Part shown: piece by piece, positions 8,240 to 16,808 of the stretch
Numbering within the stretch: position 1 is the stretch's first letter
Layout: each line of letters starts with the position of its first letter
Source of the DNA: JACTMZ01 sp044359955
Lineage (GTDB): Bacteria; Verrucomicrobiota; Verrucomicrobiia; Chthoniobacterales; JACTMZ01
Assembly (NCBI GenBank): GCA_044359955.1
Contig: JBIKLF010000003.1
Span: 140,602 to 204,601, forward strand
Direction: 5' to 3'
Length of the DNA stretch: 64,000 bases
Translations under genes and position numbers: made by a program
Notes under the pieces: model-generated
Databases searched by the model: none
The model's input: only the letters and a program-made list of their open reading frames with translations
Told to the model about the DNA's origin: nothing

Positions 8240-8629
8240 ATGCGCCAATGCATCACCTCCGTCCCCGAAGGCCCGTCGGCCATCGGTCCCTACTCCCTCG
8301 CCGTCGCCGCCGAGGGCAAATTCCTCTTCGTCTCCGGCATGACGCCGATGGATCCGGTGACCGGCAAGATGTGCGACGGTCCGGTCGGTGAGCAGACCCG
8401 CATCGTGCTGGGAAACATGCGCAAGGTCGTCGAGGGGGCCGGGGCCAAGCTTTCCGACGTGGTCAGTTGCCGGGTTTTCCTCGCCCAGCTGACCGAGAAA
8501 AACTTTGCCGAAATGAACGCGGTCTACAAAGAATTTTTCGCCGGGGATTATCCGGCCCGCACGACGGTCGGCGCCCAGCTGATGAATATGCAGGTGGAGA
8601 TCGAGTGCATCGTGCGGCTGGATGCCTGA
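8240..8629 (+). CDS. RidA/YjgF family enamine/imine deaminase
   Basis: 129 residues. The RidA fold is shown by 'GPSAIGPYSLAV', 'FLFVSGMTPMDP', 'SCRVFLAQLTEKNFAEMN', the catalytic Arg in 'YPARTTVGAQL' and the conserved Glu in 'VEIECIV'. RidA proteins hydrolyse reactive enamine intermediates from PLP enzymes; many paralogues differ in substrate. It is upstream of the efflux adaptor on the same strand with a 37-bp gap. Confidence 0.9.
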   Translation: MRQCITSVPEGPSAIGPYSLAVAAEGKFLFVSGMTPMDPVTGKMCDGPVGEQTRIVLGNMRKVVEGAGAKLSDVVSCRVFLAQLTEKNFAEMNAVYKEFFAGDYPARTTVGAQLMNMQVEIECIVRLDA

Positions 8630-8666
8630 GGCGTGACGCGGGTGGCTCCGCGCGATATTGTTGTTC

Positions 8667-9707
8667 ATGCTCGCCCGCCGCTCCAAACGCGCCATCCTGG
8701 CGTTCGCTGGGCTTTTTTTGCTCGTGACGGTGCTGCTGGCCGTGACGGGGCGGTATTTCCAGGCGGTCGAACAAAAGCGCCGTCTCGACGAGGAGAAGGC
8801 CACCTTAAAGCAGCGCGAGGAGTTTTTCTTTACGGTGGAGCGTCGCACGCTTGAACGCGAACGGCGTTTTCCGGCGGCGGTGGATCCCTGGCTGGTGGCC
8901 AATGTTCCCGCGGAGGTGGCGGGGCGGGTCTCGGAGATCAAGGTCGAGCCCGGTTCGCTCGTGCGGCTGGGTGACCCGTTGGTGCTGCTCGACGACGAGA
9001 TTGCGGCCAGCGATTACCGCCGCGCCTCGGCCAAGCTCGGGGAGTTGCAACGTCTGCTCGGCGAAGCCGAGATTTTAGGCAAAAGCAAAGTCGTCTCGCG
9101 AACACAGGTTGAATCGGTGCGGGCCGAAGCGCGGCAGGCCGATGCCGAGGAGGATGCGACCCGGGCCCGCCTCGAAGACCACACCATCCGTGCCCCGTTC
9201 GGGGGATCGGTGGCGGAGCGCCTCGTGCAGGTCGGCGAAGCGGTCAACGTCAACCAGCCGGTTGCCCGTCTGGTTGATACCAGCCGCTTGCGCGTGGTCT
9301 TTTATGTCAATGAGCGCGACGTGGCTTCGTTCCCGGCCGGCGCGAAAGTCCGTCTCCGTTTGCCGGCCGCTCCCGGCCAAGTGTATGAGGTCCCGGTCGT
9401 ACATGTGGCGCGTGCGTCGGACGAAGCCACGCGGCTTTTTCGGGTCGAGGGGGAATTGGCCAATGCGGATCTCGCTCTGCGCGGCGGGTTGACCGGAGAG
9501 GCCACGGCAACGGTCGCACTTTACACGGACCAGCTGTTCATCCCCACCGCCTGCGTGCGACTTGAGGGGGCGGGGGCTTATGTCCTGCGGGTCCGTGAGG
9601 GGGAAGGCGGTCCGGAGAGCGTCCGCATCCGGGTGGGGGAGGAAGTCGACGGTTTTTATCCGGTGCTGGAGGGGTTGGCGGCCGGGGACCGCCTCCTGGT
9701 GCGGTAG
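8667..9707 (+). CDS. Efflux periplasmic adaptor (HlyD/RND MFP family)
   Basis: 346 residues. One N-terminal membrane anchor (about residues 7-27), a lipoyl-like half 'VPAEVAGRVSEIKVEPGSLVRLGDPL', a coiled-coil hairpin and the second lipoyl half 'TIRAPFGGSVAERLVQVGEAV', then beta-barrel segments. The ATG at 8667 was preferred to TTG 8658. Adaptors normally sit beside an RND or ABC pump; none is adjacent here, since tRNA-Val and nusA follow, so the partner is unknown. Confidence 0.87.
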   Translation: MLARRSKRAILAFAGLFLLVTVLLAVTGRYFQAVEQKRRLDEEKATLKQREEFFFTVERRTLERERRFPAAVDPWLVANVPAEVAGRVSEIKVEPGSLVRLGDPLVLLDDEIAASDYRRASAKLGELQRLLGEAEILGKSKVVSRTQVESVRAEARQADAEEDATRARLEDHTIRAPFGGSVAERLVQVGEAVNVNQPVARLVDTSRLRVVFYVNERDVASFPAGAKVRLRLPAAPGQVYEVPVVHVARASDEATRLFRVEGELANADLALRGGLTGEATATVALYTDQLFIPTACVRLEGAGAYVLRVREGEGGPESVRIRVGEEVDGFYPVLEGLAAGDRLLVR

Positions 9708-9756
9708 CGGGATTGACGCGCCGCGCCGCGCATGGCAAATAAACGGTCTCTCTTTC

Positions 9757-9828
9757 GCGCGATTAGCTCAGTGGTAGAGCGCTTGCTTCACACGCAAGAA
9801 GTCGCAGGTTCGAACCCTGCATCGCGCA
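9757..9828 (+). tRNA. tRNA-Val (CAC)
   Basis: 72-nt cloverleaf: acceptor GCGCGAT / ATCGCGC, D arm GCTC..GAGC, anticodon stem CTTGC / GCAAG with loop TTCACAC (anticodon CAC), T arm GCAGG-TTCGAAC-CCTGC. The discriminator base is A and CCA is not encoded. Confidence 0.97.
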
Positions 9829-9832
9829 TGCC

Positions 9833-9861
9833 TTGACAGAAGTGGCCTGACTATTCATATT
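9833..9861 (+). promoter_or_regulatory. Sigma-70-type promoter for the nusA operon
   Basis: A perfect -35 TTGACA (9833-9838), 17-nt spacer and -10 CATATT (9856-9861), placed 5 bp after tRNA-Val and about 70 bp before the nusA ATG. The hairpin at 9883-9910 would lie in the first ~40 nt of the transcript. Confidence 0.65.
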
Positions 9862-9882
9862 AGAGGTCAACCTTTTCTGACG

Positions 9883-9910
9883 AAAAGTGGGTTTCGGCCC
9901 ACTTTTTTTT
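9883..9910 (+). terminator. Hairpin terminator/attenuator in the nusA leader
   Basis: Stem AAAAGTGGG / CCCACTTTT with loop TTTCGG, running into eight T residues. It lies downstream of the promoter at 9833-9861 and 21 bp before nusA, so it could both end tRNA-Val read-through and attenuate the nusA operon. Confidence 0.8.
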
Positions 9911-9931
9911 ATCCTCTAAACACACACGACG

Positions 9932-11230
9932 ATGAGTAACGAACTGCTGACCATGCTGGAGTATTTGGAGCGTGAACGCGGGATTTCGCGCGAGACCCTG
10001 CTGCAAGCCATGCAGGAGGCCATTATCAAAGCGGCGGGCAAGGGCTTTGGCGGCTACACCCGCGAGTTGCGCGTCGAGATCAGCCCGAAGACCGGCAAGA
10101 TTTGCGGCGTGGCCAACGTCCTGGTGGTCGACAAGGTGAGCAACCCGCAGGAAGAAATGTTGCTGGCCCGCGCCCAGGTGATCAAACCCGGCGTTCAGCC
10201 CGGCGACACGCTCGAAGTCGAAGTGGAACCGGCCGCCTTCGGCCGCATCGCCGCCGGTGTGGCGCGCAATGCCATCATGTCGAGCATCCGCCGCGTGGAG
10301 AAAGAGCGGATCTACGAAGAATTCAAGGACCGCGCCGGCGACATCGTCAGCGGCACGGTGCGCCGCTTCGTCAAGAGCGACGTGATTTTCGACCTTGGCA
10401 AGTTCGAGGCCGTCATGCCTTCGCGCGAGCGCGTGGTGACCGAGGACTACAGCGTGGGCGACCGTCTCCGGGCCTACGTCGTCGCGGTGGAGAACGGGAA
10501 GGACGGTCCGCAAATCATTCTCTCGCGCAGCCATCCGAATTTCGTCCGCAAACTTTTCCAGTTGGAAGTGAGCGAAATTGCCGACGGCACGGTGCAACTC
10601 AAAGGCATCGCCCGGGAGGCCGGCGTGCGCACCAAGGTTGCGGTGGCCAGTGCGGACAGTAAGGTCGATCCGGTCGGCGCGTGCGTCGGCATGCGCGGTG
10701 CGCGGGTCAAGAATATCGTGCGCGAACTCAACAACGAGAAAGTCGACATCATCAAGTGGAGCGATGATCCGAAAGAATTTGTGGTCGAGGCGCTCAAGCC
10801 GGCCAGGATCAAGTCGATCGAGATCAACGAGACGGACAAGCGGGTCAAGGTTTGTGTCGACGAGGATCAGCTTTCCATCGCCATCGGCAAGAAGGGGCAA
10901 AATGCCCGGCTGACCGCCAAGCTGACCGGTTGGGAAGTGGACATCGAGAAGGACGCCTCCAAGGAGCAGGCCTTCGAAAACCAGGTTTCCAGCGCGACCG
11001 AAGCATTCAAAACCCAACTCGGGCTCGACGAAGAGACGGCGGCCAAGCTCGTGCAGAACGGCATTCCCAGTCCGCAGGATCTCGTGGCCGGCGGGGTCGA
11101 GGCGGCCGATCTGGTCGGCATGCTCGGCATCGATGAGGCCAAAGCGGTCGAAATCGTCGAACGGGCCAAAGGCCTCGAGGCCAAGAAATCCGAACCCGCC
11201 GCCCCGGCCGAAATGGCTGCCGCGGAATAA
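9932..11230 (+). CDS. nusA: Transcription termination/antitermination factor NusA
   Basis: 432 residues. Order: N-terminal RNAP-binding domain (about 1-125), S1 domain ('IVSGTVRRFVKSDVIFDLGKFEA'), KH1/KH2 with 'DPVGACVGMRGARVKNIVREL' and 'LSIAIGKKGQNARLTAKLTGW', then a helix-hairpin-helix-like tail 'LVQNGIPSPQDLVAGGVEAADL'. It opens the nusA-infB-rbfA-nrnA-truB-ribF cluster. rimP, which usually precedes nusA, is absent; the promoter and leader hairpin occupy that place. Confidence 0.96.
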   Translation: MSNELLTMLEYLERERGISRETLLQAMQEAIIKAAGKGFGGYTRELRVEISPKTGKICGVANVLVVDKVSNPQEEMLLARAQVIKPGVQPGDTLEVEVEPAAFGRIAAGVARNAIMSSIRRVEKERIYEEFKDRAGDIVSGTVRRFVKSDVIFDLGKFEAVMPSRERVVTEDYSVGDRLRAYVVAVENGKDGPQIILSRSHPNFVRKLFQLEVSEIADGTVQLKGIAREAGVRTKVAVASADSKVDPVGACVGMRGARVKNIVRELNNEKVDIIKWSDDPKEFVVEALKPARIKSIEINETDKRVKVCVDEDQLSIAIGKKGQNARLTAKLTGWEVDIEKDASKEQAFENQVSSATEAFKTQLGLDEETAAKLVQNGIPSPQDLVAGGVEAADLVGMLGIDEAKAVEIVERAKGLEAKKSEPAAPAEMAAAE

Positions 11231-11247
11231 TTTTGTCCACCAACCGC

Positions 11248-13281
11248 ATGCCTGCCAAAGCGCCCGCCACCAGAAAGCCCGCCGCGAGAAAACCCGCCGC
11301 GAGGCCGGCGCCTCCTTCGTCCAAACCTGCAACTGAAGCCAAACCCAAGCCGGCCCCCAAGGCGCCGATGGAAGTCGTTTCGCTCATCGACGAGAAGCCG
11401 AAGAAAAAGCCGGTTAAGGATGCCTTGCTCGGGCCGGCACCCGCCCCGGCCGCGGAGCCCACGGTCGCTGGCGAAGTGGAACTGACCGAGGACGGCAGAC
11501 CAATCATCAACATCAAGCCGCCGATCGTGGTGAAAGACCTCGCCGCGGCCCTCGGCATCAAGCCCTTCGTGGTCATCAAAGACCTGATGGAGCTGAACAT
11601 TTTCGCCAATCTCAACCAGACGATCGAGCCGGGCGTCGCCGCGCAGGTTTGCGAGAAGCACGGTTTTGTTTTTGAAAAGGAAAAGCGTCAGACCGGTGCC
11701 GGCGTGCACAAAGCCGAACCGGTGGTGGCCCCGCCAGCCGAACCCACCGTCGTGGTGGCCCAAGACGAACTCGAACCGCGCCCGCCGGTCATCACCTTCA
11801 TGGGCCACGTCGACCACGGCAAAACGTCGCTCATGGATTTCATCCGCAAGGCGCGCGTCGCGGCGGGCGAGGCGGGCGGCATCACGCAACACATCGGCGC
11901 TTACGCCGTGGAGCATGGCGGACACAAGATCACGTTCCTCGACACACCCGGCCACGCGGCCTTCACCGCGATGCGGGCCCGCGGGGCGAATGTCACCGAT
12001 ATTGTGGTGCTCGTCGTCGCGGCCGATGACGGCATCATGCCCCAGACCGAGGAGGCGATCAGCCATGCCAAGGCCGCCGGGGTGACTATCATTGTCGCGG
12101 TGAACAAAACCGATTTGCCGGCCGCCAATGTCGATCGCGTGAAGCAACAGTTGCAGGAGTTCGGCCTGGCTCCCGAGGACTGGGGCGGCTCGACCATCGT
12201 TTGCCCGGTCTCCGCGACCAAAGGCATCGGCATCGATCACCTGCTTGAAATGATGAATTTGCAGGCCGAGGTCCTCGAACTCAAGGCGAGCCCGAAAGTG
12301 CCGGCGCGCGCCACCATCATCGAAGCCGAGATGGAGCCCGGTCGCGGACCGACGGCCACGGTCATTGTGAAAATGGGCACGCTCAAGGTCGGCCAGGCCT
12401 TCCTCTGCGGCGTGCAATGGGGAAAAGTCAAATCCCTGATCGACGATTTCGGCAAACCGGTGAAACAAGTGGGTCCGGGTATGCCGGTCAAAATCCTCGG
12501 CTTCGACGGCCTGCCCCGGGCGGGCGACGAACTGATGGTCATGGATTCCGATCGCGCCGCGCGCACCTTGAGTGAGGAGCGGCAGGAGGAGGAACGCAAA
12601 GAGAAGCTGGCCTCCCCGCAGCGCGCCACCCTCGAAACCCTTTTCGACGACCTCGCAGCCGACCAGCGCAAGTCGCTGCGCGTCGTGCTCAAGGCCGATG
12701 TGCAGGGCTCGCTCGAGGCGCTGGTCCAAGCGCTCGGCGAGATCAAAGCCAAACAGATCGACCTCGATATCATCCACGCCGCCGTCGGGCCGATCAGCGA
12801 GTCTGACATCCTCCTCGCCACCGCCTCCGACGCCATTACGGTCGGCTTCGGGGTCAAGACGGAGAACAGCGCGGCCACGGCCGCCAAGCGGGAGGGCGTG
12901 CAGATCAAACTTTACTCGATCATTTATGAATTGATCGACCAGCTGAAGGAAGCCATGGCCGGCCTCCTCGAGCCGGAACTCCGTGAGAACGTCATCGGCC
13001 ACGCCGAAGTGCGTCAGGTTTTCGATCTGACCAAAGGCATCGTGGCCGGCTGTATGGTGACCGACGGACGCATTCTGCGGACCGCGCGGGCCCGCGTGCT
13101 GCGCCGCAAGCAGCCGATTTACGATGGAGGCATTTCCACTTTGCGCCGCTTCAAGGACGATGTGAAGGAAGTGCGCAACGGTTTCGAATGCGGCATCAAG
13201 CTCGGGGATTACGAGGAATACGAAGCCGGCGACATCATCGAGGCCTACACCCTCGAGAAGGTCGCGCAGAAACTCGAGTAG
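11248..13281 (+). CDS. infB: Translation initiation factor IF-2
   Basis: About 677 residues. A short Ala/Lys/Pro-rich N-terminus, then IF2N-like 'VKDLAAALGIKPFVVIKDLMELNIFANLNQ', then the GTPase domain: P-loop 'GHVDHGKT', 'DTPGH', 'NKTD' and 'SATKGIG'. C-terminal domains II-IV follow, including 'DGRILRTARARVLR'. Delivers fMet-tRNA to the 30S subunit. The ATG at 11248 is used; a TTG at 11233 would add five residues. It starts 17 bp after nusA. Confidence 0.96.
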   Translation: MPAKAPATRKPAARKPAARPAPPSSKPATEAKPKPAPKAPMEVVSLIDEKPKKKPVKDALLGPAPAPAAEPTVAGEVELTEDGRPIINIKPPIVVKDLAAALGIKPFVVIKDLMELNIFANLNQTIEPGVAAQVCEKHGFVFEKEKRQTGAGVHKAEPVVAPPAEPTVVVAQDELEPRPPVITFMGHVDHGKTSLMDFIRKARVAAGEAGGITQHIGAYAVEHGGHKITFLDTPGHAAFTAMRARGANVTDIVVLVVAADDGIMPQTEEAISHAKAAGVTIIVAVNKTDLPAANVDRVKQQLQEFGLAPEDWGGSTIVCPVSATKGIGIDHLLEMMNLQAEVLELKASPKVPARATIIEAEMEPGRGPTATVIVKMGTLKVGQAFLCGVQWGKVKSLIDDFGKPVKQVGPGMPVKILGFDGLPRAGDELMVMDSDRAARTLSEERQEEERKEKLASPQRATLETLFDDLAADQRKSLRVVLKADVQGSLEALVQALGEIKAKQIDLDIIHAAVGPISESDILLATASDAITVGFGVKTENSAATAAKREGVQIKLYSIIYELIDQLKEAMAGLLEPELRENVIGHAEVRQVFDLTKGIVAGCMVTDGRILRTARARVLRRKQPIYDGGISTLRRFKDDVKEVRNGFECGIKLGDYEEYEAGDIIEAYTLEKVAQKLE

Positions 13282-13333
13282 CCCCGGGCCGGGACGCCCC
13301 GCATCCCGGAGCCCGCAACCCTCAATTGCCGAG

Positions 13334-13687
13334 ATGAAAAACCGCATGGTCCGCGTCGCCGAAATTCTCAAGCGCGAGCTGAGTATGGCCGTCCTGCGCG
13401 AAGTGCCGACCGGTGGCGCCTTGATCACGGTGAATTCCGTGGACGTCTCCCCCGACCTGCGCAATGCCATCGTCTTCGTCGGAGTGTTGGGCACGGCCGC
13501 CCAGCAGAGACAGGCCCTGGAGCGCCTGGCCAGCAGCCGGCGTGTCCTCCAAGCGGATGTGGCCAAGCGTGTCGTCCTCAAGTTTACTCCGCATCTGCAC
13601 TTCAAACTGGATGCGTCGATCGAGCGCGGGTCCCGCGTGCTCGATATTCTCGAGGAGCTGGGCGTCGAGGAGGAGCCCAACGGATGA
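13334..13687 (+). CDS. rbfA: 30S ribosome-binding factor RbfA
   Basis: 117 residues with the compact KH-type RbfA fold: 'RVAEILKRELSMAVLREV', 'VDVSPDLRNAIVFVGVLG' and 'LKFTPHLHFKLDASIERGSRV'. Late 16S/30S maturation and cold adaptation in known members. It sits between infB and nrnA, as in many genomes, and overlaps nrnA by 4 bp. Confidence 0.93.
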   Translation: MKNRMVRVAEILKRELSMAVLREVPTGGALITVNSVDVSPDLRNAIVFVGVLGTAAQQRQALERLASSRRVLQADVAKRVVLKFTPHLHFKLDASIERGSRVLDILEELGVEEEPNG

Positions 13688-14676
13688 GCCACGGAATCGA
13701 CGCCACCCTCGGCCAGATCAAGCACACGCTGGATGCGGCCACCCGCATTCTTGTGTCCTGCCACGTGCGCCCGGACGCCGATGCCTATGGATCGGCCATC
13801 GCCATGGCCCTGCACCTCAAGGCGCAGGGCAAAGATGTAACGCTCTGGAACGAGGAGGGAATGACGGAAAAGTTCCGCTACCTTCCGGAGAGCAGCCTCG
13901 TCCAGGCCCCGCCGGACCAAGGGAAGCACGACTTCGATGTCTTTCTCGCGCTCGACACCTCGACCAAGGAACGCCTCGGCCGCGTGCTCAAGGCCACGGG
14001 GCAGGTGACCACGTGGATCAATATCGACCATCACGTGAGCAATCACCGTTATGCCGACCTGAACTACATCGATGACGCCGCGCCGGCCACCGGACAGATC
14101 GTTTACGATTATTTGGCCGAAGTGGGGGGCACGATCACGCCGGCCATGGCCGAAAATCTCTACGCGGCCATTTCCACCGACACCGGGTCGTTCCAATACG
14201 CCAAAACTTCACCGCATACCTTCCGGTTGGCGGCGGACTTGGTCGAGAAAGGGGTCAATGTGCCGGAGTTGTCGCGCAAAATGTATGACAGCTATCCGCG
14301 CCGCCGGCTCGAGTTGCTCAAGGCGCTCCTCAACTCGGCGCGGTTCGGCTGCGACGACCGCGTGGCCAGCTTCAGCCTGTCGATGGAGACCGCCCGGAAC
14401 CTCGCCGTGCTCCCGGAGGACAATGAAGGGTTGATCGACCATCTCCGTGCGGTGGAAGGTGTGCAGGTCGCGGTGTTTTTCGAGGAATTGCCGGAGAACA
14501 AAGTGCGTCTGAGCATGCGCTCGAAGGAACCACGATTCGACGTCTGCAAAATCTGCGGTCTTTTCGGCGGAGGCGGTCACCCGCAGGCTGCGGGGGCGCG
14601 TTTGTCCGGAACGCTCGAAGCGGCGGAAGAAAAAGTATTGGAGGCCATTTGCCATGAAGTCCGAATCAATGATTGA
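13684..14676 (+). CDS. nrnA: DHH/DHHA1 phosphoesterase (NrnA-like nanoRNase/pAp phosphatase)
   Basis: 330 residues. Metal-binding DHH motifs: 'CHVRPDADAYGSAIAM', 'LALDTS', 'INIDHHVSN' and 'ISTDTGSFQYAKT'. The C-terminal DHHA1 substrate motif is 'LFGGGGHPQAAGARLSG'. Members degrade 2-4-nt RNAs and/or 3'-phosphoadenosine 5'-phosphate. The location between rbfA and truB is the standard context. It overlaps truB by 23 bp. Confidence 0.9.
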   Translation: MSHGIDATLGQIKHTLDAATRILVSCHVRPDADAYGSAIAMALHLKAQGKDVTLWNEEGMTEKFRYLPESSLVQAPPDQGKHDFDVFLALDTSTKERLGRVLKATGQVTTWINIDHHVSNHRYADLNYIDDAAPATGQIVYDYLAEVGGTITPAMAENLYAAISTDTGSFQYAKTSPHTFRLAADLVEKGVNVPELSRKMYDSYPRRRLELLKALLNSARFGCDDRVASFSLSMETARNLAVLPEDNEGLIDHLRAVEGVQVAVFFEELPENKVRLSMRSKEPRFDVCKICGLFGGGGHPQAAGARLSGTLEAAEEKVLEAICHEVRIND

Positions 14677-15376
14677 CGGTGTCCTCCTCGTGGACAAAGC
14701 CCCCGGCATGACGTCGCACGATGTTGTGGCGATCACCCGCCGTGTGCTCAACACGCGCAAAGTCGGTCACTGCGGCACACTCGATCCTCTGGCCACCGGG
14801 TTGCTCATCATCACCATCGGCCGCGGCACGAAAATCCAGGATCTCCTCATGAGCGAGGACAAGGAATACGTCGGCACGATCCGCCTCGGGCAGACCACGA
14901 CGAGCCAGGATGCCGATGGCACGGTGCTGGAGGAAAGGCCGGTGCCGGAAGTGACGCGGGAGAAGCTGGAGGAGGTGTTCAGCGGTTTCCAAGGAGACTT
15001 CTACCAAACGCCGCCCATGGTTTCGGCGATCAAAAAGGACGGCGTCCCGCTCTACAAGCTGGCGCGCCAGGGCAAGACGATCGAGCGTGAACCCCGCTTG
15101 GTGCACATTTACGGCCACGAGATTCTCCACGTTGCCCTGCCCGAGGTGGAATTCCGCGTGGTCTGCAGCAAGGGTTTCTATGTGCGCACCTATGCGCACG
15201 ATATCGGGGAACTGCTGGGTTGCGGCGGTCATTTGAAAGCCCTGCGCCGGACGGCGTCGGGAAAGTTCCGGGCAGATGGTGTGCTCACGGTGGAAGAATT
15301 GCGCACCTGGCCGCTTGAGCAGGTCAAAGCACGCATCATGAGCCTGCCGGAAGTGTCCCGTTTGCGCGGGGTCTGA
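14654..15376 (+). CDS. truB: tRNA pseudouridine-55 synthase
   Basis: 240 residues. Motif I 'DKAPGMTSHDVV', the catalytic Asp in 'VGHCGTLDPLATGLL', 'FQGDFYQTPPMVSAIKKDG' and 'CSKGFYVRTYAHDIG' identify TruB, which makes the T-loop pseudouridine 55. The ATG at 14654 lies inside the end of nrnA; a second ATG at 14669 is possible. The short C-terminus lacks a clear PUA domain, as in short TruB forms. Confidence 0.94.
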   Translation: MKSESMIDGVLLVDKAPGMTSHDVVAITRRVLNTRKVGHCGTLDPLATGLLIITIGRGTKIQDLLMSEDKEYVGTIRLGQTTTSQDADGTVLEERPVPEVTREKLEEVFSGFQGDFYQTPPMVSAIKKDGVPLYKLARQGKTIEREPRLVHIYGHEILHVALPEVEFRVVCSKGFYVRTYAHDIGELLGCGGHLKALRRTASGKFRADGVLTVEELRTWPLEQVKARIMSLPEVSRLRGV

Positions 15377-15381
15377 GCCGC

Positions 15382-16317
15382 ATGGAGGTCCTCCACGATT
15401 TGGAGTCGTTGCGGTCCTTGCCCGGACCGGTCTATCTGGCCATCGGCATTTTCGACGGCGTGCATCGCGGACACCGTGCGCTGATCGAGGAGGCCCAAGC
15501 CGACGCGAAGAAGACGGGCGGCACGGCGGTGGTCATGACCTTCGAACCGCATCCCATGATGTTTTTCCAACGCGCCGAGCCGCCATTGAGGTTATCCAGT
15601 CCGCGACACAAGGAATTGCTGCTGGCGCGTCAGGGGGTGACCCACTTGGCCGTGTTGCCTTTCGAGGCGGGACGCGCCGGGCAGACCGCCGAGGAGTTCG
15701 TCGAGGAATTGCGGGCGGCGTGCCATCCGCTCGGCGGCGTGGTGGTCGGGGCGGATTGGAAATTCGGGAAGGGGCGCGGGGGTGACGTGGGTTTGCTCAG
15801 GCGCTTGGGAGGATTCGAGGTGGACGGTATTCCGGCGGTGATGATCGGCGCGGATCCGATTTCCAGCACGGCTATCCGGCTGGCCGTGGCGCGGGGGGAT
15901 CTGGCTTTCGCCGAGGAGGCGTTGGGGCGTCCGTATGCTGTTTTCGGCAAGGTGGTGCTGGGGGGAAGGCTTGGACACACGATCGGCTTTCCGACGGCGA
16001 ACATCGAAACGGACGGTTTCCAGTTGCCGCCGGATGGGGTGTATGGGGTGCGGGTCCGGATCGGGGAGAAGACCTTTACCGGGGTGGCGAATTTGGGCGT
16101 GCGCCCGACGGTGTCTTCGGGCGCCAAGCGTGCGCTTGAGGTGCACCTGTTTGATTTCGACGGGGATCTTTACGGGATGGAGATCGAGGTGGAGTTTTTG
16201 CGGTTTGTGCGGGGGGAGAAGAAGTTCGGGTCGGTGGAGGAGCTGCGGGAGCAGATCGGGCGGGATGGGGCGGCGGTGCGGGGGGACGAGGGCGGAGGGA
16301 TGAAACCTGAAACCTGA
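15382..16317 (+). CDS. ribF: Bifunctional riboflavin kinase/FMN adenylyltransferase
   Basis: 311 residues. N-terminal FAD synthetase nucleotidyltransferase domain ('IGIFDGVHRGHRALIEEA', 'VVGADWKFGKGRGGDVGLL', 'SSTAIRLAVARGDL') and C-terminal riboflavin kinase domain ('GRLGHTIGFPTANIE', 'GVYGVRVRIGEKTF', 'GVANLGVRPTV'). Converts riboflavin to FMN and FAD. Last gene of the nusA cluster. The final residues (GGMKPET) are written in a sequence, TGAAACCTGAGT, that recurs beside intergenic repeats in this window. Confidence 0.94.
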   Translation: MEVLHDLESLRSLPGPVYLAIGIFDGVHRGHRALIEEAQADAKKTGGTAVVMTFEPHPMMFFQRAEPPLRLSSPRHKELLLARQGVTHLAVLPFEAGRAGQTAEEFVEELRAACHPLGGVVVGADWKFGKGRGGDVGLLRRLGGFEVDGIPAVMIGADPISSTAIRLAVARGDLAFAEEALGRPYAVFGKVVLGGRLGHTIGFPTANIETDGFQLPPDGVYGVRVRIGEKTFTGVANLGVRPTVSSGAKRALEVHLFDFDGDLYGMEIEVEFLRFVRGEKKFGSVEELREQIGRDGAAVRGDEGGGMKPET

Positions 16318-16445
16318 GTAATGTTATAGCGGCGGACTGTGTCCGCCGCCGGTTGTTGATCTCGAAACGACCGTCGCCGGGGACGGCGACGCTACAGGGG
16401 TGGTGTTGGCTTGACGGTGTTTACGTTGTAGACGATGGTGGGGTT
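16318..16445. repeat. Gap with family A palindrome (core 16323-16350)
   Basis: The core TATAGCGGCGGACTGTGTCC followed by GCCGCCG is a near-perfect hairpin of a family that recurs at 18354, 18403, 19206, 20042 and 48537. A second small palindrome, GTCGCCGGGGACGGCGAC, follows. Just before the next gene, GTTTACGTTGTAGAC is a near-palindrome that could be an operator for the TA pair. No gene seen. Confidence 0.6.
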
Positions 16446-16808
16446 ATGTCAACGGTTGTGCAGTCGTGCCGGATCGAGAAGGACCATGCCAGGTTGCTTT
16501 CGCGCCAGGCGAGGCGGCGGCAGTTGGAAGTATCTACTTTGAGCAGTCTTTACCTGCGGGAAAAGTCGCTCGAGGAGGAGTATCCCGGCATCGGGTTCCG
16601 CGATGCGGCGGGCGGGCGCGAGGCTTATGTGCCGGGGCAGCGTGTGGCGGTGTGGGAGGTGGTGGATGTCCATTGCGCGGCGAAAACGATTTCCCGGACG
16701 GCGGGACATTTCGGTTGGCCGGACTACTTGGTGAAGTGCGCGCTGGCTTACGCACGGGAGTTTCCCGACGAGATTGCCGCGCAGCGGGAAGCGGAGGTCG
16801 GCGGGTGA
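16446..16808 (+). CDS. DUF433-type antitoxin
   Basis: 120 residues. The C-terminal half 'YVPGQRVAVWEVVDVHCAAKTISRTAGHFGWPDYLVKCALAYAREFPDEI' fits the DUF433 winged-helix/antitoxin family that pairs with PIN-like toxins. The N-terminal part (about 1-50) is basic. The ATG at 16446 (MSTVVQSCRI) starts just downstream of a palindromic promoter region. Its stop overlaps the next gene's GTG (GTGA), typical antitoxin-toxin coupling. Confidence 0.7.
   Translation: MSTVVQSCRIEKDHARLLSRQARRRQLEVSTLSSLYLREKSLEEEYPGIGFRDAAGGREAYVPGQRVAVWEVVDVHCAAKTISRTAGHFGWPDYLVKCALAYAREFPDEIAAQREAEVGG

Noticed and set aside
10867..14196. 1109-codon open frame antisense to nusA, infB, rbfA and nrnA
   Set aside because: It mirrors high-GC third-position bias of genuine conserved genes on the other strand; no recognisable domain.
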